A stretch of 64,000 bases of DNA. Origin: Mesoflavibacter sp037029465. Lineage in GTDB: Bacteria > Bacteroidota > Bacteroidia > Flavobacteriales > Flavobacteriaceae. This document shows, piece after piece, positions 43,005 through 51,738 of the stretch. Where the stretch lies: assembly GCF_037029465.1 (NCBI RefSeq), contig NZ_JAYMEM010000018.1, forward strand, positions 35,448 to 99,447, read 5' to 3'. Below the pieces are notes generated by a model that had not been told where the DNA came from, did not search any database, and saw only the letters and a list, made by a program, of their open reading frames with translations. How positions within the stretch are numbered: position 1 is the stretch's first letter; each line of letters starts with the position of its first letter. The translations under genes and the position numbers were made by a program.

Positions 43005-43727
43005 CTAATGTTTTAATTGTTCAAAAAACTGTTGATCTTCTTCAAAAGCAGTACCAATAACTACCAAATCTGCACCTGCTATAAAAGCATTTTCAATTTG
43101 AGATTTTGATCTAATACCACCACCAACAATTAACGGAATATCTATTTTATTTTTTACCGAAGTAATTACCTCAACTGGCACTTCATAAGTAGCGCCGCTA
43201 CCAGCTTCTAAATAAATCAACTTTTTACCTAGTAATTCTCCTGCTTTTGCTGTGTTTGTTATAGCATCTACGTCTGTTCTATTTAAAGGTAACGTGTTTG
43301 TAACGCGCTGTACAGCTGTTGTTTTACCAGATTCTATTAAAATATATCCTGTTGAAATGACTTCTAATTGTGTTTTTTCTAATAAAGGTACAGCCTGTAC
43401 TTGCTTGTCTATTAAGTAGTCTGCATTTCTTCCGGAAAGCAAAGACAAAAACAAAATAGCATCTGCATCTTTTGAAATTTGTGTGACATCACCCGGAAAT
43501 AAAACTATAGGTAAATCGGTTAGCATTTTTATAACCTCAACTAATTGTTGGGTTACGTTTTGCCCAACTTCACTACCACCAACAAAAATGTGAGTTATTA
43601 CAGATTTATTGACTTTATCTATAAATTGCAATGCATTTTTAAGCTGAAACTTATCTGGATCTATTAAGACTGCTAATAGTTTATTTCCTTCGTTTTTAGC
43701 TTGTAATATATGGTTATAAATGTTCAT
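43005..43727 (-). CDS. geranylgeranylglyceryl/heptaprenylglyceryl phosphate synthase
   Basis: A 240-residue TIM barrel of the GGGPS/PcrB family (group II). AVLIDPDKF binds the glycerol-1-phosphate side, IFVGGSEV and LFPGDVTQIS follow, and LEAGSGATYEVP plus IVGGGIRSKSQI form the phosphate site. It joins a polyprenyl diphosphate to sn-glycerol-1-phosphate; the role of such ether lipids in Bacteroidota is not settled. It overlaps the PPTase gene by one base. Confidence 0.93.
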   Translation of the reverse strand: MNIYNHILQAKNEGNKLLAVLIDPDKFQLKNALQFIDKVNKSVITHIFVGGSEVGQNVTQQLVEVIKMLTDLPIVLFPGDVTQISKDADAILFLSLLSGRNADYLIDKQVQAVPLLEKTQLEVISTGYILIESGKTTAVQRVTNTLPLNRTDVDAITNTAKAGELLGKKLIYLEAGSGATYEVPVEVITSVKNKIDIPLIVGGGIRSKSQIENAFIAGADLVVIGTAFEEDQQFFEQLKH

Positions 43728-44353
43728 TATTCAATAACGTAAGCGCAAGTAAAATCTTCAAATTCTAAGAAGTGTGAGTTGTATCTTTTTTTAAGACCGT
43801 TATAATCAATCCAACACACGGTTTCTTCATCTTTCATAGAAAATGGAATGACTAAAAAGTGTTCTCTAAACAACATTCCTGGTGTTGCAAATAATTTATA
43901 TAAAGATTCTTTTATGCCCCAAATTACGGTTAACTTGTTAATATAATCTTCAGCTTCAGTATCTAAATATTCAAACTCGTATTCTACAAATTTCTTGGCG
44001 ATTTTAGCTATTTTTTCACGCTGCATTTCTATGTCAATACCAACTTCATTGTCACTAACAATGACTCCAGAAAACGTAAAACTATGCGTTATCGAAATAT
44101 GCTTTCCGTCTTTTAAATGAGGTTTACCGTTTTCATCATAATACAAATCTTGATCGGTGTATCCAAACTCACGCAACAAGTGTCTTACACTTAAAAATCC
44201 ACGTTGGTGCAACTCGCTTTTCATTCCTAAAACTCTAGTCAAACTTTCTAATTTTAAGTCTAATGGCGACAGTAAATCGTCATAAGTTTCTTCAATTTTC
44301 CAAATTTTAACAGTAGTTTGGCTATTAGGAGTAATGGATTTATAAAGAGGCAT
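43727..44353 (-). CDS. 4'-phosphopantetheinyl transferase
   Basis: A 208-residue Sfp/HetI-type transferase that adds the phosphopantetheine arm of CoA to carrier proteins. VGIDIEMQREKI and WGIKESLYKLF carry the Mg2+ and CoA-binding residues; ISITHSF is the third motif. Possible clients are acyl carrier protein or a polyketide/flexirubin-type pathway, none of which is in the window. First gene of the minus-strand operon, divergent from ahcY. Confidence 0.93.
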   Translation of the reverse strand: MPLYKSITPNSQTTVKIWKIEETYDDLLSPLDLKLESLTRVLGMKSELHQRGFLSVRHLLREFGYTDQDLYYDENGKPHLKDGKHISITHSFTFSGVIVSDNEVGIDIEMQREKIAKIAKKFVEYEFEYLDTEAEDYINKLTVIWGIKESLYKLFATPGMLFREHFLVIPFSMKDEETVCWIDYNGLKKRYNSHFLEFEDFTCAYVIE

Positions 44354-44376
44354 TTAATATTCTAAATGTTATTAGT

Positions 44377-44384
44377 TATCTTTG
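44377..44384 (+). promoter_or_regulatory. TAnnTTTG promoter for ahcY
   Basis: TATCTTTG, 105 bases before the ahcY ATG. The leader opens with a small hairpin ATCGC-TTAAG-GCGAT (about 44386-44400). Confidence 0.55.
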
Positions 44385-44489
44385 CATCGCTTAAGGCGAT
44401 TTTGGCATTTTATATAGCGAATTTAGTTATTTTAAAGCACTAAAACCAAAGTTTAGCCTTTTAATAAACACTGAAAAAAAAAATTAAAG

Positions 44490-45806
44490 ATGAGTACAAA
44501 AACAGTTGCTTACGTACCAAATAAGGTAAAAGACATGTCGCTTGCGGCTTGGGGAAGAAAAGAAATTGAATTAGCCGAAGCAGAAATGCCAGGTTTAATG
44601 AGCTTACGTGAAGAATATAAAAACGAACAACCTTTAAAAGGTGCACGTATTGCTGGTTGTTTACACATGACCATTCAAACTGCAGTTTTAATTGAAACAT
44701 TACAAGCTTTAGGTGCAGAAGTAACTTGGAGTAGTTGTAACATTTTCTCTACGCAAGATCAAGCTGCTGCTGCTATTGCTGAAGCTGGAACAGCTGTTTA
44801 TGCTTGGAAAGATATGACAGAAGAAGAGTTTGACTGGTGTATAGAGCAAACTTTATTTTTTGGAGAAGATCGTAAACCATTAAACATGATTTTAGATGAT
44901 GGTGGAGATTTAACTAACATGGTTTTAGATAAATACCCAGAATTAGCGTCTGGCATTAAAGGTTTATCTGAAGAAACTACAACTGGTGTACACCGTTTAT
45001 ACGAGCGTGTTAAAAACGGAACGTTACCAATGCCTGCTATTAATGTAAACGACTCGGTAACAAAATCTAAATTTGATAACAAATACGGTTGTCGCGAAAG
45101 TGCTGTAGATGCTATACGTCGTGCAACAGACGTGATGTTAGCTGGAAAGCGTGTTGTAGTTTGTGGTTACGGAGATGTTGGTAAAGGTACAGCTGCCTCT
45201 TTTAAAGGTGCTGGAAGTATCGTAACAGTTACTGAAATTGACCCAATCTGTGCGTTACAAGCTGCAATGGACGGTTTTGAAGTCAAAAAATTAGAAACTG
45301 TTGTTGGTAATGCAGATATCGTAATTACTACAACTGGAAACAAAGACATTGTACGTGCAGAGCACTTTAAAGCAATGAAAGATAAAACTATAGTGTGTAA
45401 CATTGGTCATTTTGATAACGAAATACAAATGGCTTGGTTAAACGAAAACTACGGTAATACTAAGAATACTATCAAACCACAAGTAGATAAATATACTATT
45501 GATGGTAATGATATTATTGTTTTAGCAGAAGGACGTTTAGTAAACTTAGGTTGTGCAACTGGTCACCCAAGTTTTGTGATGAGTAACTCTTTTACTAACC
45601 AAACATTAGCACAAATAGAACTTTGGAATCATTCTGATAAGTATGAAAACGAAGTATATATGCTACCAAAACATTTAGATGAAAAAGTAGCTGCATTACA
45701 CTTAGAAAAAATTGGTGTAGAGCTTACTGAGTTAAAACCAGATCAAGCTAAATACATTGGTGTAGAAGTTGAAGGTCCTTTTAAACCTGAACACTATAGA
45801 TATTAA
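44490..45806 (+). CDS. ahcY: adenosylhomocysteinase
   Basis: A 438-residue NAD-dependent enzyme that splits S-adenosylhomocysteine to adenosine and homocysteine, removing the inhibitor formed by methyltransferases. Signatures are RIAGCLHMTIQTAVLIETL, EETTTGVHRLY, the Rossmann loop VVVCGYGDVGKG and the C-terminal LPKHLDEKVAALHLEKIGVELTEL with KPEHYRY-like ending. Followed by a family D repeat and two terminators. Confidence 0.98.
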   Translation: MSTKTVAYVPNKVKDMSLAAWGRKEIELAEAEMPGLMSLREEYKNEQPLKGARIAGCLHMTIQTAVLIETLQALGAEVTWSSCNIFSTQDQAAAAIAEAGTAVYAWKDMTEEEFDWCIEQTLFFGEDRKPLNMILDDGGDLTNMVLDKYPELASGIKGLSEETTTGVHRLYERVKNGTLPMPAINVNDSVTKSKFDNKYGCRESAVDAIRRATDVMLAGKRVVVCGYGDVGKGTAASFKGAGSIVTVTEIDPICALQAAMDGFEVKKLETVVGNADIVITTTGNKDIVRAEHFKAMKDKTIVCNIGHFDNEIQMAWLNENYGNTKNTIKPQVDKYTIDGNDIIVLAEGRLVNLGCATGHPSFVMSNSFTNQTLAQIELWNHSDKYENEVYMLPKHLDEKVAALHLEKIGVELTELKPDQAKYIGVEVEGPFKPEHYRY

Positions 45807-45809
45807 GAC

Positions 45810-45830
45810 TTCCTGCGAAAGCAGGAATCT
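45810..45830 (+). repeat. family D hairpin repeat after ahcY
   Basis: TTCCTGC (45810-45816), GAAA loop, GCAGGAA (45821-45827), then TCT. A perfect 7-bp stem with a GNRA loop, 4 bases after the ahcY stop. Confidence 0.75.
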
Positions 45831-45854
45831 CAAATTCCAAAAATTAAAAAAAAC

Positions 45855-45886
45855 AAATCCCAAACAGAAATGTTTGGGATTTTTTA
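45855..45886 (+). terminator. terminator after ahcY
   Basis: AAATCCCAAACA (45855-45866) pairs with TGTTTGGGATTT (45871-45882) followed by T-rich sequence. Confidence 0.88.
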
Positions 45887-45904
45887 TTGTACATTTTAAA
45901 ATCA

Positions 45905-45934
45905 AAAACCCTTTCCAGTCTGGAAAGGGTTTTC
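45905..45934 (-). terminator. terminator after the phytase gene
   Basis: AAAACCCTTTCC and GGAAAGGGTTTT arms; the minus-strand side ends in TTTTT. Same stem core as the terminator after rpmA. Confidence 0.85.
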
Positions 45935-45953
45935 TTAATTTATGAAAAAATTA

Positions 45954-46967
45954 TTATTTATTCAATTGTAATGAATCTACTGCATGATAAAAGAAATCTT
46001 GCTCATCATTCATTGAAACAAATAATCCTTTGGGAAATTTTTCACCTAAAGCTTGTGTTGTAATATCACAACCATCGGTTTCTAAAGTTCCTAAGTTTAA
46101 AGTTTTTACGTAAGTATTATCACTTCTAGTAAAAAAATTAAACGTATGATCTTGTTGATTAGATATAATTAAATAACCTTTACCATTTGGATAAGTTGCT
46201 ATAGCAATACCTTCTATATCGTCTTTAAAATACTCAGAACCAAACATGGATATTTCTTTATTCCCATCTTTTGGGTTAGCGTGATATTTTCTTATACCTA
46301 CACCTTCATCAGAAAAATATACAAAACCTAACTCGTCGTCTACAGCTATGGCTTCGATTTCTTTTTGACCACTAAATGTTCCTAATTTTCTAAGTAATTT
46401 TGCAGAAACTCCTGTCGAGTCAGGCTCTAATCCATACTGGTATAGATAACCTTCTTTTGGACCAGCTTTTCTACTAACAAATACAGAAACTTCGTTTGTT
46501 TGTGGGTTTTTATAAATTGAAATTCCCATTGGTCGTTTCATTTCTATATCAGTTTCGTCTTCAAATACTTTAAAGCCTCCATTATCAAGTGGTTTTAAAT
46601 CTGGCACAGAAAATAATCGTATTTGATTTTTTTCTCTTTCTGTAAACATCATAATATCGGTTTCTGTACTATCTGTTAACTTAAAACCATATTCTACATC
46701 TACATTGTTTGGGTAACTAACACCAGTAATTGCTTTGTCTTTAATTAGTTTTCCGTTTAAATCAAAAGCGTAAACACCACCATTTACTTCATCTTTATCT
46801 GTACCAAAAATTATACTTTGTTCTAGGTTTTGTTTGTTTACCCAAATTGCTGGATCATCACTATCGTGAGGTACTTTATCTGTTTTTAATGTTGGCGGTA
46901 TTTCTGGCAAGTTAGTTTTGCAAGCTACCAATAATATTGCGCAACATAGTATTAATAATTGTTTCAT
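45954..46967 (-). CDS. beta-propeller phytase lipoprotein
   Basis: A 337-residue six-bladed propeller phytase that removes phosphate from inositol hexakisphosphate in a calcium-dependent way. It has a lipoprotein signal (lipobox ILLVAC, Cys16). HDSDDPAIWV, IFGTDKDEVNGGVYAFDL, YPNNVDVEYGF and EIEAIAVDDELGFVYFSDEGVGI are 3-phytase motifs. It starts on the last base of the upstream TonB receptor gene, so the two are translationally coupled: the receptor probably brings in the organic phosphate or its product. Confidence 0.93.
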   Translation of the reverse strand: MKQLLILCCAILLVACKTNLPEIPPTLKTDKVPHDSDDPAIWVNKQNLEQSIIFGTDKDEVNGGVYAFDLNGKLIKDKAITGVSYPNNVDVEYGFKLTDSTETDIMMFTEREKNQIRLFSVPDLKPLDNGGFKVFEDETDIEMKRPMGISIYKNPQTNEVSVFVSRKAGPKEGYLYQYGLEPDSTGVSAKLLRKLGTFSGQKEIEAIAVDDELGFVYFSDEGVGIRKYHANPKDGNKEISMFGSEYFKDDIEGIAIATYPNGKGYLIISNQQDHTFNFFTRSDNTYVKTLNLGTLETDGCDITTQALGEKFPKGLFVSMNDEQDFFYHAVDSLQLNK

Positions 46968-49825
46968 TATTTTTTGCTTTTAAATAGATCGTACTTTAAT
47001 CCAAAGGTTAAACGTTTCTCGTAATATTCCATTTGCATAGTTCTTCCTTTTACACCTTGGTAATAACGTAATGGTTGGTTAGTGATGTTATTTAAGTTAG
47101 CGTATAAGGTTAGATTTTTACTTAAAGCGATGTTTGCATTAAAGTCTAAGAAAAACTGCTCGTCATAATATCTGTCTTCAAAAGCATTTCCTCCTATTTC
47201 ATCTACATAATCGTCAGAGAAATTAGCAGATAAACGTAAACTGAACTTTTTAGCATCATAGCTTAAAGATCCGTTAAACATATTTGGCGCTGTTTGTGGT
47301 AAATCTAAATCTGTACGTTCTTCTCCATCTTCGTTATAAATACCATCTGTATTTGAAGTTAAATACGTGTAGTTTAAATAAATATTAAAGTTTTTAGCAA
47401 AACCTGGCAAGAAATCTAAACGACGTTGAAATGAAAATTCTGCTCCAAAAACTGATGCTCCATCTCCGTTTAGTGGTTGGTAAACTTCATAACCATTTTC
47501 ATTTTCTGTTTGTCTTACATAAACAAAATCTTGAATATCTTTATAAAATAAACCTCCTGAAATTATACCAACAGATTTAAAGTAATGCTCTGCCATAATA
47601 TCAAAGTTCATAGATGTAGTTGGGTCTAACTCTGAATTACCTAAGAAAATCTCTTCATCTTCATTATTAATTTCTTGATAAGGCACTAAATCTACATAGT
47701 TTGGACGCGCTAAAGTATTTGTCCATGCAAAACGTAAAACAGTATTATCTGTTACGTTATATTTTAAATGAACACCTGGTAAAAGGTTTGTGTAAGAATT
47801 TTTATCTGTTAATTTTTGAATACCATCTACATCTCCATCTTCATTAAAAGTTAACTCGTTACCTTCACTATCAATAGAAGTATGCTCTAACCTAACACCT
47901 GCTAACACGCTAAATTTATCAGAAAAATCTTGATTTAACATAACATATCCTGCGTATACGTTTTCATTAACATCGTAGTTAGCTGTAATATATTCTTCTG
48001 GCAAATCTTCACCTTCAAATAGGTTTGTGTTGTTAAGATTAAGTCCTCCTAAAAATTCTTCAGAAGCAAATGTTCCTATTTGATATTGACTACCTGCTAA
48101 AAAGTCTACGTCTGAATAGTTTTTAGTTGGTATCATACCTAGTTGATCTAACATTCCTGTTGCATCACTGTATTCTGTAAAATCGTTATCTCTATTTTTA
48201 TTTTTTAATCTGGTTTTTACTCCAAATTTTAAAAATCCATCTCTATCTTCAACAATAGAAACTGGTAATTTTGCGTTTACAAAAAAGTTAAAATCTTCTT
48301 CTTCTGTATATTGATTTTCTTCTGATAACTCATTAAACGTAAAAATTGAAAAATCAGAATTAGCAGCATTTACTGGTGAATAGTTTGGTTTATCTTGATT
48401 GTTATTAAAGTTAACCATGTACTCGCTTTCGTATTCTAGATAACGTTCGTTTAATCTTTCTTCAGATGCTTTAGCAAATGAAGCCATCCAATCAAATTCT
48501 ACATTACCTAATAAATGATCTCCACCTAAACTAAAGTTAAACATACGTTGATCTTCTAAACGCCTGTTTTTATTTCTATTATTATCAATTCCGCCTTTAG
48601 ATTGTCTTTTTGCCTCAACCGGAAACATGGTTAAATTTCCATTGCTATCAACATTAAAATCGCCTAAACCAATATCTTCTCCATCTAATATTTCATGTTC
48701 TAATCTAAATCTGTTTTCGCGATCATCTCTCCAGTTATAAATCGATTTGAAATAAACTGTGTTATTTTTATCTAACTCGTAATCAAAATTTGCAGAAAAA
48801 CTTCTTCTAACACGTTGTACTAAGTATTCTCTAATTTCAAAAACATTAGCGTAAGGATTTACATCTACTTCTTCAAGGATATCATCACCTTCTATGTCTT
48901 GGACTCCTGTATTATATTCAAACTCATCTGTCCATTCTGCTTCTACGTTATCACTTCCAAAATCATTATCATTGATAGATGCAGAAACCATCCAACCAAA
49001 TTTACCATCGTTAGAACGGTCTCCTACTAAAAATGAACCATTTAAAATACGCTTATCTGTAATAAAGTTTAAACCAGAACCTGCTGTTGCAGACAATCTA
49101 AATCCTTGTGGCGATGTTCTTGTAATTAAATTTACAGATCCTCCAAGTGCATCTGCATCCATATCTGGTGTAACTGCTTTATTAACTTCGATAGTTTGAA
49201 TCATATCAGATGGAATTAAATCCATTTGTATGTTTCTATTATCACCTTCAGCAGAAGGAATTCTACTTCCATTAAGTGTTACTGAGTTTAATTGAGGTGA
49301 TAAACCTCTAACAATAATATTTCTTGCTTCACCTTGGTCAACTTGCATTGTAATACCAGGTATACGCTTTACAGCATCTCCTATGTTAGCATCTGGAAAC
49401 TTACCTATTTGATCTGTAGAAACAATATTGGTAATATTTTGTTTGTTTTTTTGAGTGTTTAGGGCTCTTGCTTGGCTACCTATACCATAACCAGTTAATA
49501 CTACAGTTTCTAATTCTGTATTTTCAGAATTTAAATTAATATTAAGTGTCGTTGTAGTATTAGCTTTAACTTGTACAGACTCTGAAACATCAGAATATCC
49601 TAAGTATTTTACTAATAAAGTATAATCTCCTTCAGGAACATCTACTAATGTATATTTACCGTTAAAATCAGAAATAGCGCCTTTATTTAGAGTTTCGATT
49701 AAAACAGTTGCTCCTGGTATAGATATACCGTTTTCATCTGTTAAAGTTCCTTGGATGTTTCCCGACTGAGAATAGCCACTAAATGAAATAGTTAGCAGCA
49801 TTAATAAGGTGTAAAAGTATTTCAT
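46967..49825 (-). CDS. TonB-dependent receptor paired with phytase
   Basis: A 952-residue outer-membrane receptor: signal peptide MKYFYTLLMLLTISFSGYSQ, carboxypeptidase-regulatory-like domain (GNIQGTLTDENGISIPGATV), plug with IPGITMQVDQGEARNIIVRGL and a large barrel ending KYDLFKSKK. The ATG at 49825 is preferred to an in-frame TTG seven codons upstream (49846) because it gives the clean signal peptide. Acidic loops (many Asp/Glu runs) could fit a metal-phytate substrate (speculative). Overlaps the phytase start by one base. Confidence 0.92.
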   Translation of the reverse strand: MKYFYTLLMLLTISFSGYSQSGNIQGTLTDENGISIPGATVLIETLNKGAISDFNGKYTLVDVPEGDYTLLVKYLGYSDVSESVQVKANTTTTLNINLNSENTELETVVLTGYGIGSQARALNTQKNKQNITNIVSTDQIGKFPDANIGDAVKRIPGITMQVDQGEARNIIVRGLSPQLNSVTLNGSRIPSAEGDNRNIQMDLIPSDMIQTIEVNKAVTPDMDADALGGSVNLITRTSPQGFRLSATAGSGLNFITDKRILNGSFLVGDRSNDGKFGWMVSASINDNDFGSDNVEAEWTDEFEYNTGVQDIEGDDILEEVDVNPYANVFEIREYLVQRVRRSFSANFDYELDKNNTVYFKSIYNWRDDRENRFRLEHEILDGEDIGLGDFNVDSNGNLTMFPVEAKRQSKGGIDNNRNKNRRLEDQRMFNFSLGGDHLLGNVEFDWMASFAKASEERLNERYLEYESEYMVNFNNNQDKPNYSPVNAANSDFSIFTFNELSEENQYTEEEDFNFFVNAKLPVSIVEDRDGFLKFGVKTRLKNKNRDNDFTEYSDATGMLDQLGMIPTKNYSDVDFLAGSQYQIGTFASEEFLGGLNLNNTNLFEGEDLPEEYITANYDVNENVYAGYVMLNQDFSDKFSVLAGVRLEHTSIDSEGNELTFNEDGDVDGIQKLTDKNSYTNLLPGVHLKYNVTDNTVLRFAWTNTLARPNYVDLVPYQEINNEDEEIFLGNSELDPTTSMNFDIMAEHYFKSVGIISGGLFYKDIQDFVYVRQTENENGYEVYQPLNGDGASVFGAEFSFQRRLDFLPGFAKNFNIYLNYTYLTSNTDGIYNEDGEERTDLDLPQTAPNMFNGSLSYDAKKFSLRLSANFSDDYVDEIGGNAFEDRYYDEQFFLDFNANIALSKNLTLYANLNNITNQPLRYYQGVKGRTMQMEYYEKRLTFGLKYDLFKSKK

Positions 49826-49965
49826 ATTTTGTTGATTTTTGTTCAACGCTAAATAATAAAATACCCTTTTAAGTGAAATTAGATAAACTTAAAGATTGAG
49901 TTATCTTTGAATAAAAAAACAAGCTTTTTAATATTGACAAAACTTTGAGTTAATATTTAAGAAAC

Positions 49966-49998
49966 AAAAAACCCTTTCTAATCAGAAAGGGTTTTTTT
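49966..49998. terminator. terminator after rpmA
   Basis: AAAAAACCCTTTC / GAAAGGGTTTTTTT around TAATCA; T-runs on both strands. It lies beyond the rpmA stop (minus). Confidence 0.85.
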
Positions 49999-50019
49999 AA
50001 TATTTTGGGCTAAAAATTC

Positions 50020-50280
50020 TTAAGCCTGAAAAGGCTCTATAGAAACATAAGATTTGTTATCTTTTTTCTTAGTGAATTTTACAACACCATCAACTTTAGC
50101 ATGTAAAGTGTGGTCTTTCCCTTGGTATACGTTTTCACCTGGGTGATGTGTATTACCACGTTGTCTTATGATAATGTTTCCTGCAACAGCAGCTTGACCA
50201 CCAAAAATCTTAACACCTAATCGTTTCGATTCTGATTCTCTACCGTTTTTAGAACTACCAACTCCTTTTTTGTGAGCCAT
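50020..50280 (-). CDS. rpmA: 50S ribosomal protein L27
   Basis: An 86-residue ribosomal protein near the peptidyl-transferase centre. MAHKKGVGSSKNGRESESKRLGVK, then IIRQRGNTHHPGENV, are the L27 signatures. The usual partner of rplU, 65 bases downstream of it in one transcript, ending in the terminator 49966-49998. Confidence 0.98.
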   Translation of the reverse strand: MAHKKGVGSSKNGRESESKRLGVKIFGGQAAVAGNIIIRQRGNTHHPGENVYQGKDHTLHAKVDGVVKFTKKKDNKSYVSIEPFQA

Positions 50281-50345
50281 AATTTTAAGGTTTTAAAGTG
50301 TCCGCTTTGTAACGGATACGTTGTGTTATACTTAAGCTTTGTAGA

Positions 50346-50999
50346 TTATTTCTCTACGCCACCATCTAATTTGTCTTGTAATTCTTTTAACTCATCCCAC
50401 TTACCGTCAGCAGCTAATTGAGCTTGCTTTGGCCAAGTGTCTGGCACGTGATTACCACGAACACCTTCGATGATTTCAGAAATTTTTGCTGGTTTAGCTT
50501 TTGCTAAGTCTGCGTAAGTTGCAATACCTGCTTCTACTAAAGTTTCAGCAATTTTAGGGCCAATACCTTCAATTTTCTTTAAATCGTCTGCTTTACCAGT
50601 AGACTTTTTTGCAGCTGCTTTTGGCGCTTCTGCTTTAGCCTCTTTTTTTGGAGCAGCTTTTTCAGCTTTTTTTGCTGGCTTAGCTCCTGATGCTACTATG
50701 TTTTCGATTACGATTTCAGATAAAGCTTGTCTGTGTCCATTTTTTACACGGTAACCTTTTCTTCTTTTCTTTTTGAAAACAATAACTTTATCACCTTTAA
50801 GGTGCTTTAAGACTTTTGCACTTACTTGTGCTCCGTCTATAGCTGGGGCGCCTACTGTTACATTGCTACCGTCTGCTAATAAAAGTACGTTGTCAAAATC
50901 AACTTGTTTACCTTCTTCTACTGCTAAACGATTAACAAAAACTTTTTGGTCTTTTTCAACTTTAAATTGATGCCCTGCTATCTCTACAATTGCGTACAT
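50346..50999 (-). CDS. rplU: 50S ribosomal protein L21 with a C-terminal helix-hairpin-helix extension
   Basis: Residues 1-103 are a complete L21 (MYAIVEIAGHQFKVEKDQK, KRRKGYRVKNGHRQ). Bacterial L21 normally ends there; here a Lys/Ala-rich linker (104-137) leads to a helix-hairpin-helix domain (LKKIEGIGPKIAETLVEAG, 140-158) and a further helical stretch to residue 217. The extra domain is known in other Bacteroidota L21 proteins (memory) and probably binds RNA. First gene of the rplU-rpmA operon, with a full promoter. Confidence 0.95.
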   Translation of the reverse strand: MYAIVEIAGHQFKVEKDQKVFVNRLAVEEGKQVDFDNVLLLADGSNVTVGAPAIDGAQVSAKVLKHLKGDKVIVFKKKRRKGYRVKNGHRQALSEIVIENIVASGAKPAKKAEKAAPKKEAKAEAPKAAAKKSTGKADDLKKIEGIGPKIAETLVEAGIATYADLAKAKPAKISEIIEGVRGNHVPDTWPKQAQLAADGKWDELKELQDKLDGGVEK

Positions 51000-51061
51000 A
51001 GCGTAACGTTTTTATTAATTTAATTATTACTTTTTGCTTCTGTTTTCTCAGAAAGCGGATG

Positions 51062-51069
51062 CAAATATA
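51062..51069 (-). promoter_or_regulatory. TAnnTTTG promoter with -33 TTTG for rplU-rpmA
   Basis: Minus-strand TATATTTG with TTTG (plus 51089-51092) 19 bases upstream: a full match to the Bacteroidota two-part promoter. Confidence 0.8.
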
Positions 51070-51096
51070 CTCCTAATTAATTAATCTACAAACGTT

Positions 51097-51549
51097 TTAA
51101 GCATTTTGAAGCATATTTCTGCTCTTTTTAAACATTTGCATACATGTTAAGGTTAAAACTACAGTTGTAGCAAAACCCATAATTGCAACTACAAAAGCTA
51201 CTAAACCTACATGTACGTTGTAGTCTCTTTTAAAAACCGTTAGTAATTCTCCTAAAAAATCTGGATTAATTTCGGTAGCATAAAGCGTGAAAAAAATTGT
51301 AAAAACTATAGTAGCTAAAAAGCCAGCAACTAAGCCAACTGTAAATCCACTTGTGTAACTAAAATTTTCTTCTTGTCTTAATTTATGGTACTTAATAACT
51401 TCATAGATACCAAATCCTATAATCACACTATTAAAAAGACTAAAAAAAGGATTGGTATGTAAATTAAACAGTGCTAAAATTAAAAAATAAGCGATAAGAG
51501 CTGCGCTAATGGCAAACCCATATTTGATAGGTAGTGAGATACTTTTCAT
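51097..51549 (-). CDS. DUF4199 membrane protein
   Basis: A 150-residue inner-membrane protein with four helices, matching DUF4199: FGIYEVIKYHKLRQEENFSYTSGFTVGLVAGFLATIVFTIFF has the family's middle section (roughly residues 46-88, cited in part). Function unknown. It lies upstream of rplU on the same strand but rplU has its own promoter. Divergent from the M16 protease operon. Confidence 0.85.
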   Translation of the reverse strand: MKSISLPIKYGFAISAALIAYFLILALFNLHTNPFFSLFNSVIIGFGIYEVIKYHKLRQEENFSYTSGFTVGLVAGFLATIVFTIFFTLYATEINPDFLGELLTVFKRDYNVHVGLVAFVVAIMGFATTVVLTLTCMQMFKKSRNMLQNA

Positions 51550-51738
51550 AGTTCATTTTTTATTGGTTAAATAGTCCTTTTAAGATCGTGAAAAAAAATC
51601 CGTTTTTTTATAATTTGATGTTAATTTTTCCCTTTTAAAGCCCTTTAAGCCGTTTGTATTGTTATTTTTGTTAAAAAAGTGTAACAAATTTTTACAATTT
51701 GATACTTATACCTAAATAGACAATTAAATATCTTAAAC

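Noticed and set aside
44386..44489. SAM/SAH riboswitch in the ahcY leader
   Set aside because: Only one 5-bp hairpin is visible; none of the known aptamer core motifs could be read.
49902..49909. TATCTTTG on the plus strand upstream of the TonB receptor gene
   Set aside because: No plus-strand gene follows (the next features are minus-strand), so it is probably a chance match.
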